Origin: Pseudocolwellia sp. AS88
Lineage (GTDB): Bacteria > Pseudomonadota > Gammaproteobacteria > Enterobacterales > Alteromonadaceae
Direction of reading: 5' to 3'
NCBI RefSeq assembly: GCF_030551755.1
Contig: NZ_JAUPEC010000029.1
Coordinates: 1 to 54,991 of the forward strand
Length of the DNA stretch: 54,991 bases
Positions 1-9,262 of the stretch are shown in pieces. Position 1 is the stretch's first letter; the number at the start of each line of letters is the position of its first letter. The notes below the pieces were generated by a model. The model did no database searches and was not told the DNA's origin. It saw only the letters and a list, made by a program, of their open reading frames with translations. The position numbers and the translations under genes were made by a program.

Positions 1-74
1 GGGGTATAGCCAAGCGGTAAGGCAGCGGGTTTTGATCCCGTCATTCAGAGGTTCAAATCCTCTTACCCCTGCCA
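1..74 (+). tRNA. tRNA-Gln (anticodon TTG), first copy, missing its first base
   Basis: Reads CAA (and CAG by wobble) glutamine codons. The cloverleaf is clear: a five-base anticodon stem around loop TTTTGAT gives anticodon TTG, the T arm is GAGGTTCAAATCCTC, and an encoded CCA ends the gene. The sequence is identical to the copy at 150-224. There the acceptor stem begins with an A that pairs with the T before the discriminator G, so here the first base lies just outside the window. It belongs to a Gln-Gln-Leu tRNA cluster next to ubiF, as in enterobacteria. Confidence 0.96.
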
Positions 75-149
75 CTTTCTTTGAAGATTCTTTTATTAAA
101 ATCCGTCATATAGAATAGTAGCATTGTAATTTACATTTGAGTTTTCTGC

Positions 150-224
150 AGGGGTATAGCCAAGCGGTAAGGCAGCGGGTTTTGATCCCGTCATTCAGAG
201 GTTCAAATCCTCTTACCCCTGCCA
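150..224 (+). tRNA. tRNA-Gln (anticodon TTG), second copy
   Basis: Complete 75-nt glutamine tRNA: 7-bp acceptor stem (AGGGGTA with TACCCCT), discriminator G, encoded CCA, anticodon loop TTTTGAT with TTG. It is identical to the copy at the window edge and separated from it by about 75 nt of AT-rich spacer, so the pair is a tandem duplication probably processed from one transcript. Confidence 0.97.
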
Positions 225-282
225 CTTCTCAACATCTATAAGTTTCAAAATAATCTCGTTTATACTAAAGATTATGTTATGC

Positions 283-367
<85 letters not shown>

Positions 368-480
368 TTTAATATAAGACTTTTTTCTCTCCTATATATT
401 CACATTCGAAAATCACTTTCCTTAGTAAATCAAAAAAATTTCACCGTTTGTTCATGTTAAAAACTTAAAACATCTCGCAT

Positions 481-1662
481 TTATAAACCGCATGCATAAG
501 CCAATGCTTTATTTTTAATAGCACCTGAATGGTTAGCTAACATTAATCCAATATTACGTGCTACTTTAACGATAGTGGATGGGTGGCTAAACGAGCTATA
601 AAGCATATCCATTGTTGTCATCATCATTAAGTTATCGTTTCTTCTTTGCTTTTCATAACGAGCAAGTACATGAATATCAGACCAAGACTCGCCATTACCG
701 ATAGCTTTTGCAACAATTTGCTGTAGAGCCTTCACATCTTTAAAACCAATATTAACTCCCTGTCCTGCCATAGGGTTAATGGTATGAGCTGAATCACCTA
801 ATAATAAAACCCTACCTTTTTGGTACGAATTGGCATGTTTGCGAGTAAGAGGAAATGCACCTTTATCAATTACCTTTATTTTCCCTAAACGAGTAGGGAA
901 ATTATCCATAATTTGCTCTTCAAGCTGATGATTACTTAAAGAAGATAAACGTTTAATCTCACTTTTTTGATGGTACCAAACTAAAGACGCATAACCGCCT
1001 AATTCACTTTCCCCGCTGAGAGGCAACATAGCCACGGGACCTGTTTCATAGAATTGCTGCCAAGTAATATTTTGCTGAGGTAATTGTGTTTCAACATTTA
1101 TTAACATGGCTGATTGATTATAATCCCAGCCAGTAACACCAATATTTGCTAATGTTCTCACTTTACTATTAGCGCCATCGGCTGCAACAAGAAGCTTGGC
1201 TGTTATGGTTTGACTCTCCAACTCAACAATCACTTGCTCTGTATTTTGTGTAAAAGCTTTGAGCGTATCTGGACAAAAAGTAGTGATATTGTTATTGCTT
1301 GATACCACCTCCCATAAGGAAAGCTGGATAAGCTTATTTTCAACAATATGTCCTAAAATTGGCTGTTCAATTTTTTGAGCATCAAATTCTGTATATGAAA
1401 GTTCAGTTTCCCATACACCTAATCTAGAGTATGGACACAGTCTTTTTTGTGATAAAGAATGCCATGCATCAAGTTGCTCAAGTAGTTGTTGAGTAGCTAC
1501 CGAAATGGCTGACACTCTTAAATCAAAAGAAGATTGAGCAGAAAACTCATGACAAGGAGATAATTCAACAAGAGCAATTTTCAACCCTAAATTTGCTAAA
1601 GCTACAGCAGATGCCGCACCAATCATTCCACCACCAATCACTACACAATCAAAATTTTTCAT
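481..1662 (-). CDS. ubiF: UbiF-type FAD-dependent ubiquinone-biosynthesis hydroxylase
   Basis: Flavin monooxygenase of the UbiH/UbiF/COQ6 family, which hydroxylates the ring of a polyprenyl-benzoquinol intermediate during ubiquinone synthesis at the inner membrane. The N-terminus has the Rossmann FAD motif VVIGGGMIGAASAVALA (residues 7-23). The second FAD-binding motif GDSAHTINPMAGQGVN lies near residue 290. At 393 residues it has the usual family length. UbiF is chosen over the similar UbiH, UbiI and UbiM because the gene lies between a tRNA-Gln/Leu cluster and miaB in the opposite orientation, as ubiF does in E. coli. The exact ring position hydroxylated is inferred from this context. Confidence 0.88.
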   Translation of the reverse strand: MKNFDCVVIGGGMIGAASAVALANLGLKIALVELSPCHEFSAQSSFDLRVSAISVATQQLLEQLDAWHSLSQKRLCPYSRLGVWETELSYTEFDAQKIEQPILGHIVENKLIQLSLWEVVSSNNNITTFCPDTLKAFTQNTEQVIVELESQTITAKLLVAADGANSKVRTLANIGVTGWDYNQSAMLINVETQLPQQNITWQQFYETGPVAMLPLSGESELGGYASLVWYHQKSEIKRLSSLSNHQLEEQIMDNFPTRLGKIKVIDKGAFPLTRKHANSYQKGRVLLLGDSAHTINPMAGQGVNIGFKDVKALQQIVAKAIGNGESWSDIHVLARYEKQRRNDNLMMMTTMDMLYSSFSHPSTIVKVARNIGLMLANHSGAIKNKALAYACGL

Positions 1663-1868
1663 ATTTAAAATCTTCAGTCTTTTAATAAACTCATTTTAAC
1701 TAACCTTACAGATTTATACGATGATTAAATAAAATCCCAGACTATTGGCTATAGATAGTTGAAATAGGTAGTATTTCATTTTAATTTTCATATACTTTTT
1801 AAAGGTATAGATAATTACAAATATGCAATTACCCCATAATAATTAATATTACTCCCAAAGGAATAGAA

Positions 1869-2315
1869 ATGAGTCATTTAGATGAGAAATTACAAATAGC
1901 AGAAGACATTAATTTAACGTTTGATCTAACCGCAAAACCTAATACGTCAGATTTAAAAGCTCATGAAGACCGTGCAGTAATTGCTAACTTACGAGCAGAC
2001 CTAGTTCTACCTAACAATAAAATATTAACGGTAGATATAGATTTTAACTCTACAAGTGGCTACCATAACACTACAATGATGATTATGGATGATTTTGGCG
2101 TTGAAATGCTCGCAGCAGGATTTGAAACAAAGTATGGCAAAGAGCACGCTGAAAAAATACGACAAGCATGGGCAAATAGGGATCTCCCAACAGACCCAAG
2201 AAAACCATCATATTTATTGGTGCAAAAGCCTATTAATGAAAACGAAATGCCTCGAGTTTATGCTCCTTGTGGTAGAAAAGATCATATCAATACCTCACCA
2301 CTTGCAATCGTTTAA
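1869..2315 (+). CDS. Unknown 148-residue protein upstream of the propeller sensor
   Basis: I do not recognise this protein. It is soluble and acidic, with no signal peptide or membrane segment. A middle part (residues 40-75) looks beta-rich and a helical stretch follows (about 80-105, with GFETKYGKEHAEKIRQAW). Near the end is a short VYAPCGRKDH segment. A good Shine-Dalgarno (AGGA at 1858-1861, spacing 7) supports the ATG. Its 3' end overlaps the probable TTG start of the next gene, so the two are likely translationally coupled. Both sit between ubiF and miaB, which are neighbours in enterobacteria, so the pair looks like an insertion in a conserved block. Confidence 0.8.
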   Translation: MSHLDEKLQIAEDINLTFDLTAKPNTSDLKAHEDRAVIANLRADLVLPNNKILTVDIDFNSTSGYHNTTMMIMDDFGVEMLAAGFETKYGKEHAEKIRQAWANRDLPTDPRKPSYLLVQKPINENEMPRVYAPCGRKDHINTSPLAIV

Positions 2316-5100
2316 GTCTATATTTAATAAGTGGCTAGTTCTAATGCCGCTTATTATATTTCTAAGTTCCTTTATTCATAACACTGCTCAAGCAGAGTCT
2401 AATGAATCAATTTTAAATTATCTTAAAGTTAGTGGCGTCATTGAAGATGAAAATAATTATATCTGGTTTTCTGGGCAAAGTGGTTTAGCTCGATTTGATG
2501 GTACTGATCTTATTCATTTTTCTAATAATAATGAAAAATGGAATATCCCTTATACATGGATATATGATGTTATTAAGGATGGTGATGATTTTATAGTTAC
2601 CACAAGCACACTTGAAATATGGCGACTTAACCCTAGAACAGCTAAAACAACCAAATTAAATGTTAATCAGAATCGCATTTCTGCTGATAAAACAGTTATT
2701 TATAAAGGTAAATATTACTTACAAACCCCAAAAGGTGAAATTTATGAATATTCGCAAAAAAATAAAACAACAAAACTTTTAGTCGATGAAATCAAAACCT
2801 CTGCTTTAAAAAACACTAAAGATAATTTATACACAGCAGGCTTTAGTGGATTGTATAAGCTAGAAAACGATAGTTTTACTCAGCTACTTAAAAATAAAGT
2901 ATCTTCTATTACTCCAATTGGTGATGGCTTATTAGTACTTACTGACGCTGTAATTTTGTATCTAGGTGATGATGGCTCCCGTTATGAAATACCCAACACT
3001 CAAAAACATGTTATTAGTACAAAATCAAACGATGGTCATGCTATTCTTTTAAGTAAGGAAGGAGTCATATCAAAAATAGCGATTCCTTCATTAATAAACA
3101 TCACACATAATTACCCTAAAATAGAGTCAATGATCCCAAGAGATTTGATTCAAGCAGAATCAAATACTTTATGGCTTATCAGTAATAAAGGCATACAAAA
3201 AATATTTCCTTCTGTCGTTAAAAATCATCAGAAAATTTATAATGTGGCTGACAATGCTAATGAAATAACAATATTTAATAATGAGTTGGTTATTGGTACT
3301 TACGGTGATGGTATATATAAAGCTTTTACTCATGGTGAAAGCCTCTCAAAAAAAATTAACCCATCACTTACCTCGTGGGGTAAAAGAACTATGGATTTAT
3401 TAGTAATAGATGATGCTTTATATATTGCTGCTTTTGATGGTTTGTGGGTATATAAGAAATCAACCAATACAGTAAAAAAAGTCGACTTTATCGATAATAA
3501 TCAAATTATATTAAAACTCACTAGAAAAGGAGAGTTTCTCTACTTAGCAACAGATGGTAATGGCTTTTATATTTATAATCTAAAAACTCAGCGAATCATT
3601 GATCATATAAGCACAAATCAAGGTATTAAAAATCCAGAAATCATTGATATTTTAACCTTAGATAACAACAATATTTGGTTAGCAACGTCTGGTGGTATTG
3701 AGATTTATAACCGGTATACAAAAACTAATCGCCAATTAAAGTTATCGGTAAAAAGTAAAGTTATTTCCTTCGCTACACATAATAATAAAGTTTATGCCGC
3801 GACTAAAGGTAATGGCATGTATGTTCTAAATTTTCATGGCGATGTATTATCACAGGTAGCTGAAGGCGTAAGTTTTTCAATGATAAGTCTTATTGGTGAT
3901 GAAGTTTGGGCTCCTGCTTTACAGGGATTATATCGTATAAATACCGATGATGATTCCATATCATTAATGCCAAATACTGAAAAGTATAACTTTACCGATG
4001 CTCCGGTTCTGCATAACAATAAAGTCTTTGTACCTCACTACACAGGTCTACTCGAAATCCCTCTTACTGAAGTAGAAAAATATAATTCCAAAATAGTTAT
4101 TAGCCAAGTAACAGTATCGGGCAACACACAACTATTAAAGAATGAGATTAGAGTAGGATCTGAAAATGATGTTATCTCTCTTAATTTAGCAAGTTTAGAT
4201 TTTCGCCCAGGGAAAGATAAAAAGTTTAAATACCAAATAAATAGTGGCGAATGGCAAAATATCTATGGTAACCAATTAACTTTAACGGGTTTAGAGTCAG
4301 GTACATATAAACTAGCCATCAAAGGAACAAATAGCTTAGGGCAATGGAGTGATATATTAGCTTTTACTGAAATAAATGTTGCTTACCCTTGGTATTTAAC
4401 ACCTCAAATGAAAGTACTTTATATTTTCAGCATCAGCTTTATTTTCATTGCTGTTATTTGGTTACTTTATTTAAGGTATCGCTCGATAAAACATATACAT
4501 ACTATATTATCAGATGATATTCGCAGCCATGGAAAAGTCACTTTTAATGTAGAACGTAACTTATTAAAAGCTAAAGGTTTGCTTTATAACTTGGAAGACT
4601 TACCCAAAGAAAATTTGTATCTAGTGTCTAAAATTATTAATCAATGTATAGATTCTTTAGTACAAAACGAAAACATCTTAGAACCTATAACTAACCGAGG
4701 TAGATCTTTAGAAGTTGCACTTCCCTATTTTGTTAACTTTGTGCATCAAAAGTATCATGCAAACATCAAATTACATATTGAGACTTTAGAAACTAAACTC
4801 AGCTCAGAAATGGAAGCAGATATATATAAAATAATCTATGAAACCATTATCTCAACCATTATTAATGGTAGTGGAAGAAACTTCGAAATTAACTTACAAG
4901 AAGTAAAACAAAAGATGTGGTTAACAATCACGAATGATGAAAATGGTTTTTCTAAATTTAAAAGTAAGATTAACTTCGATATATCTATTTATTACATTCG
5001 TCAAATTGCAAACAAATATAATGCTTCATTCAATGTTTTTGATAAAGACAATTCCAGTAGCCAACTTACCATCAGTATACCTTTGATGAATATTTCTTGA
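2302..5100 (+). CDS. Membrane sensor with beta-propeller, Y_Y_Y domain and degenerate histidine-kinase-like end
   Basis: About 932 residues from the TTG at 2302. That start gives a signal peptide with a basic n-region, a hydrophobic core and an AQA cleavage site; an ATG at 2344 is possible but leaves no basic residue. The periplasmic part (about 30-620) holds two-component-regulator propeller repeats, for example YIWFSGQSGLARFDG and NIWLATSGGIEIYNR. A Y_Y_Y domain follows (about 626-693), then one membrane helix (about 705-727) and a cytoplasmic end resembling a HATPase. I see no phospho-acceptor histidine box. The N-box asparagine position reads serine (ETIISTIING), and the glycine box is reduced to NDENGF. 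No regulator gene is adjacent. It may be a pseudokinase or signal-relay receptor. The ligand is unknown. Confidence 0.8.
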   Translation: MQSFKSIFNKWLVLMPLIIFLSSFIHNTAQAESNESILNYLKVSGVIEDENNYIWFSGQSGLARFDGTDLIHFSNNNEKWNIPYTWIYDVIKDGDDFIVTTSTLEIWRLNPRTAKTTKLNVNQNRISADKTVIYKGKYYLQTPKGEIYEYSQKNKTTKLLVDEIKTSALKNTKDNLYTAGFSGLYKLENDSFTQLLKNKVSSITPIGDGLLVLTDAVILYLGDDGSRYEIPNTQKHVISTKSNDGHAILLSKEGVISKIAIPSLINITHNYPKIESMIPRDLIQAESNTLWLISNKGIQKIFPSVVKNHQKIYNVADNANEITIFNNELVIGTYGDGIYKAFTHGESLSKKINPSLTSWGKRTMDLLVIDDALYIAAFDGLWVYKKSTNTVKKVDFIDNNQIILKLTRKGEFLYLATDGNGFYIYNLKTQRIIDHISTNQGIKNPEIIDILTLDNNNIWLATSGGIEIYNRYTKTNRQLKLSVKSKVISFATHNNKVYAATKGNGMYVLNFHGDVLSQVAEGVSFSMISLIGDEVWAPALQGLYRINTDDDSISLMPNTEKYNFTDAPVLHNNKVFVPHYTGLLEIPLTEVEKYNSKIVISQVTVSGNTQLLKNEIRVGSENDVISLNLASLDFRPGKDKKFKYQINSGEWQNIYGNQLTLTGLESGTYKLAIKGTNSLGQWSDILAFTEINVAYPWYLTPQMKVLYIFSISFIFIAVIWLLYLRYRSIKHIHTILSDDIRSHGKVTFNVERNLLKAKGLLYNLEDLPKENLYLVSKIINQCIDSLVQNENILEPITNRGRSLEVALPYFVNFVHQKYHANIKLHIETLETKLSSEMEADIYKIIYETIISTIINGSGRNFEINLQEVKQKMWLTITNDENGFSKFKSKINFDISIYYIRQIANKYNASFNVFDKDNSSSQLTISIPLMNIS

Positions 5101-5124
5101 TCATTGTTACATTGATTATCAAGA
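5094..5124 (+). other. Inverted repeat at the 3' end of the propeller sensor gene
   Basis: TCTTGAT and ATCAAGA form a perfect 7-bp stem around a 17-nt loop, starting at the stop codon of the sensor gene. No T-run follows, so it is at best a weak or Rho-assisted terminator or an mRNA-stabilising hairpin before miaB. Confidence 0.4.
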
Positions 5125-5317
5125 GCCGAAGTTAACCTAATAAAGCGGCTACCTTTCCCCTATAAAATGACGCCACATTACAAGCCTTTAGCTGAAAACA
5201 TAATTCGTTTGAACAAATTTTCCTCTTCAAAGAGCAACAACCCTAGCGTCTCATCTAAAGAAAGAGTAAAATACGACTCCTTTTTTAAAATCACTATTGA
5301 ATATTAGGCAAGTATTA

Positions 5318-6775
5318 ATGAGTAAAAAGCTTTACATCAAAACATGGGGCTGCCAAATGAACGAGTATGACTCGCAGAAAATGGCTGAACTTCTAGATTC
5401 GACTCATGGTTACGAGTTAGCAGACGAAGCTGAGGACGCTGATGTTATTTTATTAAATACTTGTTCAATACGTGAGAAAGCTCAAGAAAAAGTATTTCAT
5501 CAACTTGGCCGTTGGAAAACCCTTAAAGCAACAAATCCTGATTTGGTTATTGGTGTTGGTGGTTGTGTAGCTTCACAAGAAGGTGATGCTATCCGCCAAA
5601 GAGCACCTTATGTTGATATGGTTTTTGGTCCGCAAACATTACATAGATTGCCTGAAATGATCCAACAAGTAACAGGCGATAGAAGCCCTGTTGTTGATGT
5701 GAGTTTTCCTGAAATAGAAAAATTCGACCGTTTGCCAGAACCTAAAGCTGACGGTGCGACAGCTTTTGTATCAATTATGGAAGGTTGTAGTAAATATTGT
5801 ACTTTCTGTGTGGTACCTTATACTCGTGGCGAAGAAGTTAGTCGTCCACTTGATGACGTATTATATGAAGTTGCACAACTAGCTGAGCAAGGTGTTCGTG
5901 AAGTTAATTTATTAGGGCAAAACGTAAATGGTTACCGAGGTGAATCTCATGACGGTAGCATTTGTCGTTTTTCAGAATTATTGCGTTTAATCGCAACAAT
6001 AGATGGTATTGATAGAATTCGTTATACCACGTCTCATCCTATCGAGTTTACTGACGATATTATTGAAGTATACAAAGACGTACCAGAATTAGTGAGTCAC
6101 CTGCATTTACCTGTTCAAAGCGGTAGCGATAGAATCCTTGTACAAATGAAGCGTGGCCACACAGCATTAGAATACAAATCTCAAATACGTAAATTGAAAA
6201 AAGCACGACCTGAAATTTGTATGTCATCAGATTTTATTATTGGTTTCCCTGGAGAGACGGATGATGACTTCAATGCGACAATGAAATTAATTAAAGATAT
6301 TGATTTTGATTTAAGCTTCAGCTTCATTTATAGCGCTCGTCCAGGTACGCCAGCAGCTGATTTACCTGATGATGTATCAGATCAAACCAAGAAAGATCGT
6401 TTACAACATTTACAAGACACTATCAGCAACCAAGCACTGCGTATTGCACGTCAAATGTTAGGTACTGAGCAGCGTATTCTAGTTGAAGGTCCTTCGAAGA
6501 AAAATCCTATGGAGCTTCGTGGTCGTACTGAAAACAACCGAATTGTAAATTTTGAAGCTCCTCATCATGTTATTGGCCAATTCGTTGATATTAAAGTAAC
6601 AGATGTTTATGCAAACTCATTACGCGGTGAATTAGTAAGAGAAGAAAAAGACATGGGGTTACGTATTGCGCTTTCTCCTGCAGACATTCTTGCTAATAAC
6701 CATCACCAGCAAGCTAAGCAAAATACCGATGTAAATAGCACAAATGAGATTGGCGTAGGCACTTTTACACCTTAA
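5318..6775 (+). CDS. miaB: tRNA-2-methylthio-N6-dimethylallyladenosine synthase MiaB
   Basis: Radical-SAM methylthiotransferase that adds the 2-methylthio group to i6A37 of tRNAs reading UNN codons. The UPF0004 domain (1-120) carries three cluster cysteines in [23 protein letters not shown] and [10 protein letters not shown]. The radical-SAM motif CSKYCTFC (near residue 155) binds the second 4Fe-4S cluster and SAM. A TRAM domain (about 375-440) closes the enzyme. At 485 residues it is slightly longer than E. coli MiaB, with a polar tail. ATG 5318 is preferred over an in-frame TTG at 5297 because [15 protein letters not shown] matches the family start. It is the first gene of the miaB-phoH-ybeY-corC-lnt operon. 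Confidence 0.97.
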   Translation: MSKKLYIKTWGCQMNEYDSQKMAELLDSTHGYELADEAEDADVILLNTCSIREKAQEKVFHQLGRWKTLKATNPDLVIGVGGCVASQEGDAIRQRAPYVDMVFGPQTLHRLPEMIQQVTGDRSPVVDVSFPEIEKFDRLPEPKADGATAFVSIMEGCSKYCTFCVVPYTRGEEVSRPLDDVLYEVAQLAEQGVREVNLLGQNVNGYRGESHDGSICRFSELLRLIATIDGIDRIRYTTSHPIEFTDDIIEVYKDVPELVSHLHLPVQSGSDRILVQMKRGHTALEYKSQIRKLKKARPEICMSSDFIIGFPGETDDDFNATMKLIKDIDFDLSFSFIYSARPGTPAADLPDDVSDQTKKDRLQHLQDTISNQALRIARQMLGTEQRILVEGPSKKNPMELRGRTENNRIVNFEAPHHVIGQFVDIKVTDVYANSLRGELVREEKDMGLRIALSPADILANNHHQQAKQNTDVNSTNEIGVGTFTP

Positions 6776-6809
6776 CTAAATAATACACATAAATTTTTGG
6801 ATAGTTACT

Positions 6810-7865
6810 TTGAGCAAAAACAGCAACCACGTATTAACATTAGAACCAGAAGATAATTCACGTCAGGCTTCATTATATGGACCGATGGACGATAACTTAA
6901 AAACCCTTGAAAGACGTTTAGGTGTTGAAATAAGTTATCGAGGTAATCAAGTTAAAATTGTAGGTAAAGAAAGTAACTGTTTAGCTGTTAGTAACATATT
7001 AAAAGATTTGTATGTAGAAACCAGCACAGTAAAAAATAAACAACAAGATATTACTGATGAAATGGTCCACCTTGCGATTATTGGCTCTAACGCCTTAGAA
7101 CAAGAACCAACTAGCAGTAACCTTGATGTTAATTTTGATAAGCTAATTACCATTAAAACAAAACGTGGTGTGATCAAGCCACGTAATGAAAATCAACAAA
7201 GTTACGTTCATAATGTTATTACCAACGACATTAGCTTTGGTGTTGGTGTTGCGGGTACAGGTAAAACTTACTTAGCTGTAGCTTGTGCTGTAGAAGCTTT
7301 AGAAAGACAAGAAGTTAGACGTATTTTACTTACTCGCCCGGCTGTTGAAGCGGGTGAAAAATTAGGTTTTCTACCTGGCGATCTGTCACAAAAAGTTGAC
7401 CCTTATTTACGCCCACTTTATGACGCTTTATTTGAAATGTTAGGTTTCGAGAAGGTTGAAAAGCTTATAGAGCGGAACGTAATTGAAGTTGCTCCTCTTG
7501 CTTACATGCGTGGACGTACACTTAATGACGCCTTTATAATTCTCGATGAAAGTCAGAATACGACCGTTGAACAAATGAAAATGTTCTTAACTCGCATAGG
7601 CTTTAATGCTCGCGCTGTTATTACTGGTGACATTACACAAGTAGATTTACCTCGTGGTCAAAAGTCTGGTTTACGCCATGCAATTGAAGTTTTAGAAGAC
7701 ATTCCTGGTGTTAGCTTCAACTTCTTCGATTCAAAAGATGTAGTACGTCACCCTGTTGTTGCAAGAATAGTTGAAGCTTACGATGCTCATGACAAGAAAG
7801 TGAACCGTTTGAAAGCAGAAAAAGATGCTATTGCCGCTGAAAATAGAGCCAAGGCACAAAACTAA
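6810..7865 (+). CDS. ybeZ: PhoH-like ATPase (YbeZ)
   Basis: PhoH-family P-loop ATPase, linked in other bacteria to the RNase YbeY and RNA metabolism. An N-terminal KH-like segment (about 1-75) precedes the ATPase core. Walker A is [11 protein letters not shown] (about residue 147) and Walker B is [10 protein letters not shown] (about residue 244). The start is a TTG at 6810 with GGA about 9 nt upstream. The next ATG would remove the conserved N-terminal LTLEPEDN. Its stop TAA overlaps the ybeY ATG by one base (TAATG), so translation is coupled, which fits their known functional link. Length 351, as in the family. Confidence 0.94.
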   Translation: MSKNSNHVLTLEPEDNSRQASLYGPMDDNLKTLERRLGVEISYRGNQVKIVGKESNCLAVSNILKDLYVETSTVKNKQQDITDEMVHLAIIGSNALEQEPTSSNLDVNFDKLITIKTKRGVIKPRNENQQSYVHNVITNDISFGVGVAGTGKTYLAVACAVEALERQEVRRILLTRPAVEAGEKLGFLPGDLSQKVDPYLRPLYDALFEMLGFEKVEKLIERNVIEVAPLAYMRGRTLNDAFIILDESQNTTVEQMKMFLTRIGFNARAVITGDITQVDLPRGQKSGLRHAIEVLEDIPGVSFNFFDSKDVVRHPVVARIVEAYDAHDKKVNRLKAEKDAIAAENRAKAQN

Positions 7866-8320
7866 TGGCTGTACTTTTAGATGTTCAAATTGCTTGTGAA
7901 GATAATAACCTCCCTTCAATAGAACAATTACAACTATGGGCAGAAACAGCCTTATCAACTCAAAAAGACGATCCTGAATTAACTATTCGTATAGTGGAAT
8001 CACAAGAAAGCCAAGAGTTAAATCATCAATACCGCGGAAAAAATAAGCCAACAAATGTTTTGTCTTTTCCTTTTGAAGTACCTGAAGGTATAGAAATTAA
8101 CTTATTAGGCGACCTTGTTATTTGTTCAGACGTAGTTAATAAAGAAGCTATAGAACAAAATAAAAACATTCACGACCATTGGGCTCATTTAGTTATTCAC
8201 GGGTGCTTGCATTTGCTGGGTTACGACCATATAGAAGAAGATGATGCCGTTGAAATGGAATCACTTGAAATAAAATTATTATCAACTCTTGGTATAGACA
8301 ATCCTTACCAAGAAGTATAA
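7865..8320 (+). CDS. ybeY: Endoribonuclease YbeY
   Basis: Single-strand-specific, zinc-dependent endoribonuclease for 16S rRNA 3' maturation and ribosome quality control. The metal-binding signature is clear at [11 protein letters not shown] (about residues 114-124), whose three histidines ligate zinc. The [15 protein letters not shown] segment (about 57-71) is the conserved family block. At 151 residues it has the normal length. It overlaps the end of ybeZ by one base and is followed 43 nt later by corC. Confidence 0.96.
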   Translation: MAVLLDVQIACEDNNLPSIEQLQLWAETALSTQKDDPELTIRIVESQESQELNHQYRGKNKPTNVLSFPFEVPEGIEINLLGDLVICSDVVNKEAIEQNKNIHDHWAHLVIHGCLHLLGYDHIEEDDAVEMESLEIKLLSTLGIDNPYQEV

Positions 8321-8363
8321 ATTTCATACTTAAAACATTAATTATAGGATGTAGTAAAACTCT

Positions 8364-9242
8364 ATGGGCGAAGACAACCCCCACTCTAGCAACGGTTCTT
8401 CAAATAAGTCATTGTGGTCAAAAGTAACACAAGTATTTACCGGGGAGCCGCAAAATAAAGAAGAGTTAGTTGAAGTACTTAACGACGCTGAAGATCGTGA
8501 ATTAATACGACCTGAAACCAGGTTAATGATCAAGGGTGTGCTGGAAGTATCAGATATGCGTGTACGAGATATCATGATACCTAGATCACAAATGATCACA
8601 CTCGATATTAATGATTCTCTCGAAGAGTCGATTCCTAAAATAATTGAATCAGGACATTCTCGATTTCCAGTTATTAATGAAGACATTGATAAAATAGAAG
8701 GTATTTTACTGGCTAAAGACTTGTTAATTCATGCCTTTCAACCTCAAGACCATGAATCAACTATAGCGACGGTTATTAGGCCTTCGATTATGGTACCTGA
8801 AAGTAAAAAAGTAGAACCTTTATTAAAAGAATTTAGATCACAACGCTATCACATGGCTGTTGTTGTAGATGAATATGGTGGCGTATCAGGTGTCGTTACT
8901 ATTGAAGATATTTTAGAGCTTATTGTTGGTGAAATTGAAGATGAAACTGATGATGCTATTGAAGAAGATATAAAACACCTTGCTGGCCAAGTTTATCAAG
9001 TGAAAGCTCTTACCGAGTTAGATGACTTTAACCAATACTTTAACACCAATTTTACGGGTGAAAACGCAGATACTATCAGCGGCATTATTCTTAATCAGTT
9101 TGGTCACATGCCTAAAAAAGGTGAAACAGTGACAATTGATGAATTTGAATTTAAGATCACTGCGGCAAACACTCGTCGTATTCAAACAATTCAGGTTACG
9201 ACACCTAAAGATCATGAAATAAACGGAAAAAATACTGATTAG
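8364..9242 (+). CDS. corC: CorC/YbeX CBS-domain protein
   Basis: Cytoplasmic CBS-pair protein of the CorC/HlyC family (292 residues), implicated in magnesium/cobalt efflux and, in E. coli, ribosome metabolism as YbeX. Two CBS motifs span about 65-190: VRDIMIPRSQMITLD begins the first, and MAVVVDEYGGVSGVVTIEDILE ends the second. The C-terminal CorC_HlyC domain (about 205-285) contains GENADTISGIILNQFGHMPKKG-type sequence. There is no membrane segment, unlike larger CNNM/YfjD relatives. Position between ybeY and lnt is the conserved enterobacterial order. Confidence 0.94.
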   Translation: MGEDNPHSSNGSSNKSLWSKVTQVFTGEPQNKEELVEVLNDAEDRELIRPETRLMIKGVLEVSDMRVRDIMIPRSQMITLDINDSLEESIPKIIESGHSRFPVINEDIDKIEGILLAKDLLIHAFQPQDHESTIATVIRPSIMVPESKKVEPLLKEFRSQRYHMAVVVDEYGGVSGVVTIEDILELIVGEIEDETDDAIEEDIKHLAGQVYQVKALTELDDFNQYFNTNFTGENADTISGIILNQFGHMPKKGETVTIDEFEFKITAANTRRIQTIQVTTPKDHEINGKNTD

Positions 9243-9262
9243 CAATAATCATATGGAAATTC

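Noticed and set aside
5112-5122. TTGATTATCAA as an FNR site before miaB
   Set aside because: FNR sites have four bases between TTGAT and ATCAA; here there is one. It is better read as part of the 3' hairpin of the sensor gene.
8342-8686. A 114-codon - strand frame over the start of corC
   Set aside because: Antisense shadow of the first CBS motif.
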